Assembly (NCBI GenBank): GCA_002397275.1
Contig: DHAA01000092.1
Location: 1-13,092, forward strand
From: Thermacetogenium sp. UBA4966
GTDB lineage: Bacteria; Bacillota; DSM-12270; Thermacetogeniales; Thermacetogeniaceae
DNA length: 13,092 nucleotides
Direction of reading: 5' to 3'
Position 1 is the first letter of the stretch; every line of letters begins with the position of its first letter. The position numbers were made by a program, and so were the translations under genes. Below are positions 1 through 6,190 of the stretch, one piece after another. The notes under the pieces were generated by a model, which worked only from the letters and a program-made list of their open reading frames with translations, was not told where the DNA came from and made no database searches.

Positions 1-2
1 AC

Positions 3-134
3 GTGGAGACCGTTGTTAAAATAATTGTGGAAAATGCCCGTACCGGCGAGGTGGGCGACGGTAAAATTTTCACCTACAAGATCGACAACGCCGTCCGGAT
101 CAGAACCGGTGAGAAGGGAGACAAGGCGATATAG
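3..134 (+). CDS. P-II family nitrogen regulatory protein, C-terminal fragment
   Basis: The window opens inside this gene; 43 codons and a TAG stop are visible. The fragment carries the C-terminal half of a P-II protein: the T-G-E-V-G-D-G-K-I-F motif, which in P-II proteins follows the T-loop and contributes to ATP/ADP binding, and the typical R-I-R-T-G-E-K-G-D-K-A-I ending. P-II proteins are trimeric cytoplasmic sensors of 2-oxoglutarate, ATP/ADP and, in some lineages, glutamine-dependent modification. They control ammonium transporters, glutamine synthetase or nitrogenase. The T-loop is outside the window, so GlnB, GlnK and NifI-type members cannot be told apart. The first base of the codon frame seen is position 3. 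The next element downstream is a putative promoter and a terminator (235-266) that could end this transcript. Family assignment is secure; subtype is unknown. Confidence 0.88.
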   Translation: METVVKIIVENARTGEVGDGKIFTYKIDNAVRIRTGEKGDKAI

Positions 135-153
135 TTTTTTTTGCAAACAACTA

Positions 154-182
154 TTGAAATGAAGAAAATAATATGATAGATT
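154..182 (+). promoter_or_regulatory. Possible sigma-A promoter reading into the first repeat/terminator element
   Basis: TTGAAA at 154-159 and TAGATT at 177-182 are separated by 17 bases in an AT-rich stretch just after the P-II stop codon. If used, transcription would begin near 189 and run into the conserved element at 217 and the terminator ending at 266. That would give a short RNA of roughly 75-80 nt. The -10 match is only moderate, so this is a weak call. Confidence 0.3.
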
Positions 183-216
183 ATAGTTAAAGTAAATATT
201 ACCAGTTATGAGAGCT

Positions 217-238
217 GCTGACCGAACAACGGAGGCGC
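217..238 (+). repeat. Conserved 22-nt element, copy 1 of 2
   Basis: The core CTGACCGAACAACGGA is followed by R-GCGC. It recurs at 366-387 with a single A/G difference over 22 bases. The last four bases (GCGC) form the 5' edge of a terminator stem. The core can fold as a tiny CCG/CGG hairpin with loop AACAA. I do not recognise a named RNA family. The same arrangement in both copies, fixed core followed by divergent but stem-preserving terminator, suggests a regulatory RNA module rather than a chance repeat. Confidence 0.7.
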
Positions 239-266
239 TTTCCCTTGAGGGGAGAGCGCTTTTTTT
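235..266 (+). terminator. Rho-independent terminator after the P-II gene (element copy 1)
   Basis: GCGCTTTCCC (235-244) pairs with GGGAGAGCGC (250-259), ten base pairs with one U-G wobble and loop TTGAG. It is followed by a run of seven T (260-266). This is a strong intrinsic terminator. It lies about 100 bases after the P-II stop and directly abuts the conserved element, so it may act as an attenuator or as the end of a small RNA as well as ending the P-II transcript. Confidence 0.85.
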
Positions 267-365
267 AACCCCGTTAATGCGGCTACGTTTTACCAAGCGT
301 CTGCCAAAACGTCAAGCGCGGCTAAATCTCTAAACAGCAGCGCTATATTAACAAATTTGAGATGG

Positions 366-387
366 GCTGACCGAACAACGGAAGCGC
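366..387 (+). repeat. Conserved 22-nt element, copy 2 of 2
   Basis: Same core as copy 1 (CTGACCGAACAACGGA, then A-GCGC). It lies 149 bases downstream in the same orientation and again runs straight into a terminator hairpin. The sequence between the copies is unrelated to either flank. The copy stands about 85 bases upstream of the DUF2292 start, so it sits in the leader of that gene. Confidence 0.7.
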
Positions 388-414
388 GTCCCCTTTATGG
401 GATGGCGCTTTTTT
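384..414 (+). terminator. Rho-independent terminator in the leader of the DUF2292 gene (element copy 2)
   Basis: GCGC (384-387) pairs with GCGC (405-408), and TCCC (389-392) pairs with GGGA (399-402), with a small internal loop (G opposite TG) and loop CTTTAT. Six T follow (409-414). The stem differs in sequence from copy 1 but keeps the same architecture. The terminator lies about 57 bases before the start of the downstream gene, so expression of that gene would need read-through/antitermination or a separate promoter; I see no good promoter between 415 and 470. Confidence 0.8.
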
Positions 415-470
415 CTGTCGCCCGGGATTCATCGGTTATGGATCGTTCTGAACTAATACGGAAGGATGGG

Positions 471-629
471 GTGAAAGCTGTGGAAGAAAACAATGAATTT
501 CAACTGAGTGAAAAAGAAAAAAAAGTTATTGAACTGATGCGGCGTATAGGCTACGGGAAAATTTGCATCATTGTCCGCGACGGCGAGCCTATTATGATAG
601 AGGAGATGAGGAAGTCGGTCACGCTTTGA
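471..629 (+). CDS. DUF2292 (YezD-like) small protein
   Basis: A 52-residue protein of the DUF2292/YezD family, whose function is unknown. The family signature is visible: a charged helix rich in E and K, then ELMRRIGYGKICIIVRDGEP followed by IMIEEMRKSVTL. This gives one helix and a small beta-hairpin. The open frame extends back to 357, but that upstream part runs through the repeat and terminator. I chose the GTG at 471 because GGAAGG lies five bases upstream. A second GTG at 480, three codons on, is also possible; the ATG at 438 lacks a ribosome binding site. Small proteins of this family often sit near sulfur or thiol metabolism genes, but here the neighbours are P-II and thiamine genes. 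Family call is firm; start is uncertain. Confidence 0.8.
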   Translation: MKAVEENNEFQLSEKEKKVIELMRRIGYGKICIIVRDGEPIMIEEMRKSVTL

Positions 630-658
630 GGGCTTATCGGAAAGTATTTATTTTTATG

Positions 659-687
659 TTGTATAAGCAGCGGTTATTAGGTAGTAT
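659..687 (+). promoter_or_regulatory. Probable sigma-A promoter of the thiamine operon
   Basis: TTGTAT (659-664) and TAGTAT (682-687) are separated by exactly 17 bases, in an AT-rich stretch about 30 bases upstream of the TPP aptamer. Transcription would begin near 694, just ahead of the riboswitch. An overlapping TATAGT at 685-690 is an alternative -10. The position fits a riboswitch leader well, but the hexamers are not perfect. Confidence 0.5.
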
Positions 688-715
688 AGTACTATAACAT
701 TATAAAAAAGTTGCC

Positions 716-793
716 AACAGGGGCGCCGCAAGGCTGAGAGGCATTTTATGCCGACCCTTTGAACCTGATCTGGGTAATACCAGCGGAGGGAGT
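716..793 (+). ncRNA. TPP riboswitch (THI element) aptamer
   Basis: All conserved blocks of the THI element are present: GGGGCGCC, then GGCTGAGA (732-739), a P3a-type hairpin GGCA/TGCC with loop TTTTA, ACCC closing P2, CCTGATCTGG (764-773), TAATACCAGCG with CTGG/CCAG pairing, and GGAGGGA at the 3' edge. The outer P1 helix is not obvious. In the family, TPP binding stabilises the aptamer and turns off downstream genes. Here it precedes thiD and the whole thiamine operon, as expected. Confidence 0.95.
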
Positions 794-845
794 GATCGAT
801 ATGCTTATTTCTAGGCACTCCTTTTATGGGGGTGCCTGTCTTTTT
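786..845 (+). terminator. Riboswitch expression platform: terminator with competing antiterminator
   Basis: GGCACTCC (814-821) pairs with GGGGTGCC (829-836), loop TTTTAT plus G, followed by TGTCTTTTT. This is an intrinsic terminator 26 bases before the thiD start codon. Bases 786-794 at the 3' edge of the aptamer (GAGGGAGTG) can instead pair with 816-824 (CACTCCTTT, with two G-U wobbles), which would break the terminator. That gives a simple mutually exclusive switch: free RNA reads through, and TPP-bound RNA sequesters 786-793 and terminates. Confidence 0.85.
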
Positions 846-870
846 ATAAAATCGCGGGGAGGGATAATTC

Positions 871-1656
871 ATGAAAAATGTTTTAACGATTGCCACCTCC
901 GACTCCTGTGGAGGGGCGGGGATCCAGGCGGACATAAAAACCTTCAGCGCCCTGGGTACTTACGGTATGAGTGTGATCGTTGCTATTACCGCCCAGAACA
1001 CCCGGGGGGTCGTGAGCATCAGAGAGCTTGATCATGAGATTATCAGAGACCAGATTGACTGCCTTTTTGATGATATTGAGATCCATGCGGTCAAGGTGGG
1101 GATGGTCTCGAGCAGTGGAATCATCGCTGTGCTCGGGGAAGCCTTGAGACGCTGGAGACCTCCTTATGTGGTGCTTGATCCTGTAATGGTTTCCAAGAGC
1201 GGCTGCCGTCTCCTGAAACCTGAGGCCAAGGGTGACTTGATCAAAATCCTCTTCCCTCTGGCTGATCTAGTGACGCCAAACCTTGACGAGGCAGAAGCGA
1301 TCACAGGCGAGCGGGTCACAACGGTTGAACAGATGAAGCAGGCTGCTGTGGCGATTGAGAAACTGGGGGCCAGGAATGTGATTGTCAAGGGGGGCCACCT
1401 GGAGGGGGATGCTGTGGATGTCCTCTATGCAGGAGGAAATTTCTATTATCTGGATGAGAAAAAAATTAATACTAAAAATACCCATGGAACAGGGTGCACT
1501 TTTTCCTCCGCTATCGCTGCTTATTTGGCCAAAGGGTACGGTATGCTGGAAGCAGTAAAACGAGCCAAGGAGTATATCACAGGAGCCATCGAGCATGCTT
1601 TGCCTATCGGGCATGGGGCTGGTCCGACCAACCATTTCTATCGTTTATACTCCTAG
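871..1656 (+). CDS. thiD: Hydroxymethylpyrimidine / phosphomethylpyrimidine kinase
   Basis: A 261-residue ribokinase-fold kinase that phosphorylates HMP to HMP-P and then HMP-PP in thiamine synthesis, in the cytoplasm. The N-terminal pyrimidine-binding motif SDSCGGAGIQADIKTF (residues 10-25) is typical of ThiD. The VGMVSS segment, the DPVMVSKSG segment and the ATP/anion-hole motif THGTGCTFSSA near residue 209 all match the family. Length is usual for a stand-alone ThiD. The ATG at 871 is preceded by GGGGAGGG at good spacing. It is the first gene after the TPP riboswitch and so is expected to be repressed by TPP. The next gene follows after a 106-base gap with no visible terminator. With the importer encoded downstream, ThiD would phosphorylate salvaged pyrimidine before ThiE uses it. 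Confidence 0.96.
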   Translation: MKNVLTIATSDSCGGAGIQADIKTFSALGTYGMSVIVAITAQNTRGVVSIRELDHEIIRDQIDCLFDDIEIHAVKVGMVSSSGIIAVLGEALRRWRPPYVVLDPVMVSKSGCRLLKPEAKGDLIKILFPLADLVTPNLDEAEAITGERVTTVEQMKQAAVAIEKLGARNVIVKGGHLEGDAVDVLYAGGNFYYLDEKKINTKNTHGTGCTFSSAIAAYLAKGYGMLEAVKRAKEYITGAIEHALPIGHGAGPTNHFYRLYS

Positions 1657-1762
1657 GCGCTGCCGCTCCTTTTGTGCTTTACAGTTACATTAGGAATAAG
1701 TTGGTGGAAGTCTGGAATGCAGGTTCTTTAATCAATTTTATAAATTAGAGGAGTAAGCAAAC

Positions 1763-2797
1763 ATGATTGGTAAAGTGAACGATAACTTTTTTACAAAAGC
1801 AATACTCTCTCACACCGGAAAGGAGTCAGCCGCTGTGGCGGTCGGTCCCATGATGGGGGTGGATGCCGGTGTGGTCAAGATAGGGGAGCAGTACATGGCT
1901 ATCGCTGAGGACCCTATTTTCCCCGGACCGACAACCTCACCCGAAGATTTTGGCTGGATTACGGTACATATCGGGGCCAGTGATGTGGCTGTGACGGGAA
2001 TTAAGCCTCAGATGATGACTTATTCCCTTCTGCTGCCCCCTGCCACCGGTGAGGACTATATCGGCCGTTTGGTGAAGAGCATCAGCAGCAATGCCTGCGA
2101 GCTGGGTATTTCCATTGTGGGAGGCCACACAGGTTTTTATGATGCCGTTAAATTACCGATTATCGGCGGTATAACCGTGTGGGGGATGGGGAGGAGTTTT
2201 ATCACCCCTGGCGACGCTAAAACCGGCGATCTCCTGATTATTACCAAGGGAGCGGCCATAGAAGCGGCGGGGATTCTGGCGCAGGAGTTGGGTGACGTTC
2301 TTTTGACGGCGGGAATTTCTGAGGAACTGCTGGATAGGGCGAAGCGCAGGTTCCGGGAGATCTCCGTGGTCCGGGATGCCGAGATAGCCATGGCCGCGGG
2401 AGGTGTACACGCCATGCACGACGCCACCGAAGGAGGGCTGGCCCGCGGGCTCTGGGAGATAGCGGAGGCATCGGGCGCGGGGCTGCGTGTAGAACGCCGG
2501 CTTGTGCCGGTACCCGAGGATATCCAGGCTGTCTGTAAGCACTTCCAACTGGATCCCCTGCAGATCATCAGTGAGGGCACGCTGGTTGCTTCCTGTGAAC
2601 CCTCAAGGGCGGAGATGATCATAGAGAGCTTGCGTGAGAAAGGGATCCCTGCCGCAGTGATCGGAGAGGTTACTCCCTTATCTGAAGGCCGCTGCTGGGT
2701 TAATCCGGATGGCGGCAGAGAGGAATTAGTTCCTCCGCCTGTGGACCTCTTCTGGGAAACCCTCGCCGGCGCTCTTTCCGCAAAGGGAACTGTTTAG
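1763..2797 (+). CDS. AIR synthase-related (HypE/ThiL-fold) protein of the thiamine operon
   Basis: A 344-residue protein of the PurM/HypE/ThiL superfamily. The N-terminal half contains the nucleotide-binding core VGPMMGVDAGVVKIG and AEDPIFPGP, the latter matching the metal-binding D-P motif of HypE-like proteins, followed by a conserved SDVAVTGIKP segment. GGHTGFYDAVKLPIIGGI and GDLLIITKGAAIEAAGILA are also typical, as is the C-terminal HAMHDATEGGLARGLWEIAE segment. It looks closer to HypE-like proteins than to classical ThiL. The setting inside a TPP-riboswitch operon points to thiamine metabolism, possibly TMP kinase-like or an unassigned ATP-dependent step. It does not look like hydrogenase maturation: no hyp genes are present. 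ATG at 1763 has GAGGAG upstream. Superfamily call is secure; reaction is inference. Confidence 0.85.
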   Translation: MIGKVNDNFFTKAILSHTGKESAAVAVGPMMGVDAGVVKIGEQYMAIAEDPIFPGPTTSPEDFGWITVHIGASDVAVTGIKPQMMTYSLLLPPATGEDYIGRLVKSISSNACELGISIVGGHTGFYDAVKLPIIGGITVWGMGRSFITPGDAKTGDLLIITKGAAIEAAGILAQELGDVLLTAGISEELLDRAKRRFREISVVRDAEIAMAAGGVHAMHDATEGGLARGLWEIAEASGAGLRVERRLVPVPEDIQAVCKHFQLDPLQIISEGTLVASCEPSRAEMIIESLREKGIPAAVIGEVTPLSEGRCWVNPDGGREELVPPPVDLFWETLAGALSAKGTV

Positions 2798-2869
2798 TTT
2801 CCCGCTCAGCTCGGCGTTTGTATCAGGAGAGCCGGTGTTTTGAATAAAAAAGGAATGGAGTGAGGAAAA

Positions 2870-3154
2870 ATGCTTTGCAACGTCAGTTTGCAGGTCTTGC
2901 CCAGTGTTCCTGAGGAGCGTCTTTACCAGGTGGTGGACGAGGTCATCAAATTGATTCAGGAGTCGGGCGTGAAGCATGTCGTCGGCCCTATGGAGACCAC
3001 TATGGAGGGGGAACTCGATCAATTATTGGGGATCGTGCAAAAGGCCCAGGAGGTATGCTTAAAAAATGGGGCGGAGAGGGTTCTTTCTGTGGTGAAGATC
3101 GACTGTAAGGCCGGCGGAGTGACTATTGATGAAAAGATCGAAAAGTATCGCTGA
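2870..3154 (+). CDS. MTH1187/YkoF-type thiamine-binding protein
   Basis: A 94-residue protein of the MTH1187 family (thiamine-binding, formerly DUF77). The family pattern is visible: a hydrophobic first strand (CNVSLQVLPS), VDEVIKLIQESGVKHVVGPMETTMEGELDQ, and a C-terminal strand (VLSVVKIDCKAGG). These small ferredoxin-like proteins form homotetramers and are thought to bind thiamine or its pyrimidine part in the cytoplasm. The ATG at 2870 follows GGAGTGAGG. The 3' end overlaps the start of the ABC permease gene by about 26 bases, so the two are probably translationally coupled. That pairing supports a role in sensing or handing over the ligand imported by the transporter. Confidence 0.88.
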   Translation: MLCNVSLQVLPSVPEERLYQVVDEVIKLIQESGVKHVVGPMETTMEGELDQLLGIVQKAQEVCLKNGAERVLSVVKIDCKAGGVTIDEKIEKYR

Positions 3155-3896
3155 GCAGGGGGCGCCGTTCTTCTTTTTGGCTCTGCTCTTGGCGCTCTGG
3201 GAGGCGGCTGTGAGGTGGGGGGGTGTTCCGCAATGGATCCTGCCGGGGCCTTTACAGATTTTGAAGACATTTGGGGAGACATTTCCCCTGCTGCTCAAGC
3301 ATTCCAGGAGTACTGTGCTCGAATGTCTGCTGGGATTCGCGGCTGCCGTCATTCTGGCTTTTATTATCGCCCTGTTGATGGATCAACTGCCTCTGGTGAG
3401 GAAAACTTTATATCCGCTCTTGATCGCCTCCCAGACCGTGCCGATTGTTTCCGTTGCTCCGCTGTTTATCATTTGGTTCGGTTACGGGATATTACCGAAA
3501 ATACTGGTGGTGGTGCTGGTCTGCTTCTTTCCGGTGGCCATCAGCCTTTTGGGGGGATTAGCCGCGGTGGACAGGGAGTATGTGGAGCTCTTCAGGTCAA
3601 TGGGCGCCTCCAGAATGGCTATTTTTCGGATGGTGAAGCTCCCTCTGGCACTCCCCTCCCTTTTTTCAGGGCTGAAGATCTCCGCTGCCTACAGTGTGAT
3701 GGGCGCGGTGATCGGTGAGTGGCTGGGCGCCAAGGAGGGGCTCGGCAACTACCTCACCCTTTCCCAGCGCTCTTTTATGGTGGATCGGGTTTTCGCCGCC
3801 ATTCTGGCGATCACTGTCTTAAGCCTGATCGTTTTTGCTGTCGTTGCCGCTGTAGAGAGGCTGATCATCCCGTGGCACAGGCTGGATAAGCGATGA
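3126..3896 (+). CDS. ABC transporter permease, ThiX-like
   Basis: A 256-residue inner-membrane permease of the nitrate/taurine/thiamine-precursor class (BPD_transp_1). About six membrane segments are visible, starting at residue 12 (FFFLALLLALWEAAVRW). The cytoplasmic EAA loop, which contacts the ATPase, reads EYVELFRSMGASRMAIFRMV with LPLALPSLFSGLKISAAYSV after it. The start is TTG at 3126 or ATG at 3129; GGAG at 3116-3119 suits both, and ATG is slightly the better choice. The gene overlaps the thiamine-binding protein gene upstream, and its TGA overlaps an ATG of the next frame. Its partner substrate-binding lipoprotein (5192) and ATPase (6191) come later in the operon, separated by thiE and a phosphatase. 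Expected cargo is HMP or a related formylaminopyrimidine. Confidence 0.9.
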   Translation: MMKRSKSIAEQGAPFFFLALLLALWEAAVRWGGVPQWILPGPLQILKTFGETFPLLLKHSRSTVLECLLGFAAAVILAFIIALLMDQLPLVRKTLYPLLIASQTVPIVSVAPLFIIWFGYGILPKILVVVLVCFFPVAISLLGGLAAVDREYVELFRSMGASRMAIFRMVKLPLALPSLFSGLKISAAYSVMGAVIGEWLGAKEGLGNYLTLSQRSFMVDRVFAAILAITVLSLIVFAVVAAVERLIIPWHRLDKR

Positions 3897-3925
3897 ATCA
3901 TAGGATCAAGGAGGATGAAGGGCAG

Positions 3926-4552
3926 ATGAATGTTGATTATTCTCTTTATCTCGTTACAGACAGGGATGTTTTGCAGGGCAGGAACCTTTTGGATGCTGTT
4001 GCCGAGGGGATCGAGGGGGGTGTCACCCTCGTCCAGCTCAGAGAAAAGGGCGTTTCCAGCAGGGAATTCTACCGGCTTGCCCTGCAGGTCAAGAGGCTGG
4101 TTCATGCCCGGGGGGTTCCCCTGGTGATCAACGACCGTTTGGATATCGCTCTGGCAGTAGATGCCGACGGCTTGCATATCGGACAGGAGGACTTGCCTGC
4201 GCCGGTTGCCAGAAAGATCCTGGGTCCAGGAAAGCTGCTCGGTCTATCGGTATCCGATGTGCAGGAAGCTGTGCAGGGTGAAAAGGAGGGAGCGGATTAT
4301 CTGGGAGCAGGGGCCGTTTTCCCCACAGCGAGCAAAGATGTTCCCGTGCCTCCCATCGGCCCGGCCGGCTTGCAAATGGTCAAGGACGCGGTGTCCATAC
4401 CGGTCGTGGGTATCGGGGGTATCGGGCCGGCTAATATCGATCAAGTCAAGGAAACGGGGGTCGACGGCGCGGCGGTTATCTCAGCGATTTTCGGCGCGCA
4501 TCATATACAGGATGCCGCCCGCAAATTGTCAGAGGCGTGGAAACGACCATGA
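3926..4552 (+). CDS. thiE: Thiamine-phosphate synthase
   Basis: Joins HMP-PP and thiazole phosphate to thiamine monophosphate in a TIM-barrel fold. Motifs seen: YLVTDRD at the N-terminus, TLVQLREKG (pyrophosphate-binding Q-L-R-E-K), LVINDRLDIALAVDADGLHIGQEDLP, LGLSV, YLGAGAVFPTASKDV followed by PPIGP, and VVGIGGIGPANI near the C-terminus. I chose the ATG at 3926 (208 residues) because the family starts close to this point and AAGGAGG lies 11 bases upstream. An in-frame ATG at 3893 overlaps the permease stop (ATGA) and would add 11 residues that look unlike the family. The 3' end overlaps the next gene by four bases. It receives HMP-PP from ThiD; no thiazole synthesis gene (thiG) is in view, so thiazole phosphate must come from elsewhere. 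Confidence 0.94.
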   Translation: MNVDYSLYLVTDRDVLQGRNLLDAVAEGIEGGVTLVQLREKGVSSREFYRLALQVKRLVHARGVPLVINDRLDIALAVDADGLHIGQEDLPAPVARKILGPGKLLGLSVSDVQEAVQGEKEGADYLGAGAVFPTASKDVPVPPIGPAGLQMVKDAVSIPVVGIGGIGPANIDQVKETGVDGAAVISAIFGAHHIQDAARKLSEAWKRP

Positions 4553-5175
4553 ACAGGGTGTTTTTCCTCGATTTTGACGGCACAGTCACCAAGATAGATA
4601 CCTGCTTTTTGATGGTCAACGCCTTCGCCGGGGATGGTTGGAGAGAGATCAACGACCGCTGGGAGAAAAAAGAGATTTCCACGGAGGAGTGCGCCTCTCT
4701 CACCTTTCAATTGTTCTCAGCAGGCCCGGAGGATGTAAAGAAGCTGTTGGATACCGTGGAGATCGACGAGTATTTTGACGATTTCCTGGAGTTTTGCCGT
4801 GTCCAGGGGGATGAGGTTTATATTCTGAGCGACGGCTATGATTTGGCTGTCGATACAGTATTCAAAAAATATAATATCCGAGTTCCTTACTACGCCAACA
4901 GGATGCTCTATAAAGACGGATTCCGCATCGATTGCCCCTATCTGAACCCTGAGTGCGGCCGGTGCGGGGTCTGCAAGTCGTCTCTGATGAACAAGTTGAA
5001 GGGAGGGGCGGAGCGGGTGATCTATATCGGCGACGGTCACTCTGATACCTGTCCGGCGCTAAAGGCCGATCTGGTTTATGCCAAGGGGTTTTTATACCGC
5101 TATTGTTTGGAGAAGGGGATACCGGTCGTTTGTTTTGAGACCTTCCAAGATATCATTAAGCACTTAGAATACTGA
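4549..5175 (+). CDS. HAD-family phosphatase, MtnX-like, of the thiamine operon
   Basis: A 208-residue haloacid dehalogenase phosphatase. Motif I is DFDGTVTK (residues 7-14, nucleophile Asp at the first D and acid/base at the second), motif II is YILSDGYD, and motif IV is YIGDGHSDTCPA. It resembles MtnX (HK-MTPenyl-1-P phosphatase), including a Cys cluster C-P-x5-CGRCGVCK before motif IV. No methionine salvage genes are nearby. Its place between thiE and the ABC importer genes suggests dephosphorylation of a thiamine-pathway phosphate, for example TMP to thiamine, or a phosphorylated pyrimidine. The ATG at 4549 overlaps the thiE stop (ATGA), giving tight translational coupling. An in-frame GTG at 4537 is possible but less likely. 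Fold is secure; substrate is inferred from context. Confidence 0.85.
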   Translation: MNRVFFLDFDGTVTKIDTCFLMVNAFAGDGWREINDRWEKKEISTEECASLTFQLFSAGPEDVKKLLDTVEIDEYFDDFLEFCRVQGDEVYILSDGYDLAVDTVFKKYNIRVPYYANRMLYKDGFRIDCPYLNPECGRCGVCKSSLMNKLKGGAERVIYIGDGHSDTCPALKADLVYAKGFLYRYCLEKGIPVVCFETFQDIIKHLEY

Positions 5176-5191
5176 AAGGTGGTTTTGTGTT

Positions 5192-6187
5192 TTGAAAAGA
5201 AGATTGCTGGCTGCGGTTGTCTCCGTTCTTGCGGTGACCATGCTGTTGACGGGGGGGTGCGGGCAGCCCCGGGAAAGCGCTGATCAATTGGAAAAGGTGA
5301 CAGTGCTCCTGGATTGGACGCCGAACACCAACCACAGCGGCGTCTATGCCGCTCAGAAGATGGGCTATTACAAAGAAGAGGGGCTTAATGTGGAGATTAC
5401 ACAGCCGGGGGAAGGGGGCGCTGCGCAGTTGATCGCCGCCGGCCAGGGAGACTTCGGCTTCAGCTACCAGGAGGAGATGACCATCGCCAGAAGCAAGGGA
5501 CTGCCGATAAAGGCTTTAGCAGCGGTGATCCAGCATAACACATCGGGTTTTGCATCTCCGCTGGAAAAGGGGATTAAAACCCCTGCGGATTTTGAGGGGA
5601 AGAGCTACGGGGGCTGGGGTTCCCCGGCGGAAGAAGCGATGCTCAGAGCTTTGATGCAGCAGGCGGGCGCGGATTTCAGCAAGGTGGAGATGATCAATAT
5701 CGGCGCCGCGGACTTTTTCTCCAGCGTTAAGAAGGATGTGGATTTTTCCTGGATCTTCTGGGGCTGGACCGGCATTGAATCAGAGATCAGGGGGATTCCT
5801 CTGAACTTTATCCGGCTGCGCGATTATCATGACGCCCTGGACTTCTATTCCCCGGTTCTGATCGCCAATGAGAAAACGCTGGAAGAGAAACCGGAACTGG
5901 CGAAGAAGTTTATGAAAGCGACCGCCAGGGGTTATGAGTACTGCATTGCTCACCCGCAAGAGGCGGGGGAGGCCCTCTGTCAAAGCGTGCCCGAGTTGAA
6001 TAAGGAACTGGTGAGCAAAAGCCAGCGCTACCTGGCTGAGGAGTATCGCAGCGATGCCTCTCGCTGGGGGGAGATGTCGGAGGAGCGCTGGAAGAAGTAT
6101 GCCGACTGGATGTACTCCCAGAAGCTGATCGAAAAGCCCGTTGAGGCCAGGGATGCCTTTACCAACGATTTTTTGCCGGAGGGGTAA
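5192..6187 (+). CDS. ABC substrate-binding lipoprotein, NMT1/THI5-like (ThiY-like)
   Basis: A 331-residue extracytoplasmic solute-binding protein. It begins with a lipoprotein signal: K-R-R, a hydrophobic stretch, then the lipobox LTGGC with acylation at Cys23. The mature part matches the NMT1/THI5 family: VTVLLDWTPNTNHSGVYAAQ, KMGYYKEEGLNVEI, then GAAQLIAAGQGDFGFSYQEE and YGGWGSPAEEAML. Members in thi operons (ThiY) bind HMP-like or formylaminopyrimidine degradation products of thiamine. The yeast Thi5 catalytic Cys cluster is not seen, so this is a binding protein, not a synthase. Start is TTG at 5192, with AAAGGTGG upstream at good spacing; the GTG at 5187 reads straight into a stop. It is followed three bases later by the ATPase gene. 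Confidence 0.92.
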   Translation: MKRRLLAAVVSVLAVTMLLTGGCGQPRESADQLEKVTVLLDWTPNTNHSGVYAAQKMGYYKEEGLNVEITQPGEGGAAQLIAAGQGDFGFSYQEEMTIARSKGLPIKALAAVIQHNTSGFASPLEKGIKTPADFEGKSYGGWGSPAEEAMLRALMQQAGADFSKVEMINIGAADFFSSVKKDVDFSWIFWGWTGIESEIRGIPLNFIRLRDYHDALDFYSPVLIANEKTLEEKPELAKKFMKATARGYEYCIAHPQEAGEALCQSVPELNKELVSKSQRYLAEEYRSDASRWGEMSEERWKKYADWMYSQKLIEKPVEARDAFTNDFLPEG

Positions 6188-6190
6188 GCG

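Noticed and set aside
285..312. ACGTTTT/AAAACGT inverted repeat between the two terminator elements
   Set aside because: Seven-base arms around a 14-base loop with no T tract or conserved context; could be chance, so not annotated.
217..414. ANTAR-type antitermination hairpins for the tandem elements
   Set aside because: The mini-hairpin has a five-base AACAA loop, not the hexaloop with A1 and G4 that ANTAR proteins bind.
357..470. N-terminal extension of the DUF2292 gene from 357
   Set aside because: It would translate straight through the conserved repeat and an intrinsic terminator; the encoded residues do not resemble the family, and a ribosome binding site supports the GTG at 471.
759..1031. 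Open frame covering the end of the TPP riboswitch and the thiD start
   Set aside because: It overlaps the aptamer and the thiD coding region in another frame and has no protein-like motifs.
2137..2622. 161-codon antisense frame over the AIR synthase-like gene
   Set aside because: A shadow ORF caused by GC-rich codon bias of the real gene; Ser/Pro-rich with no motif.
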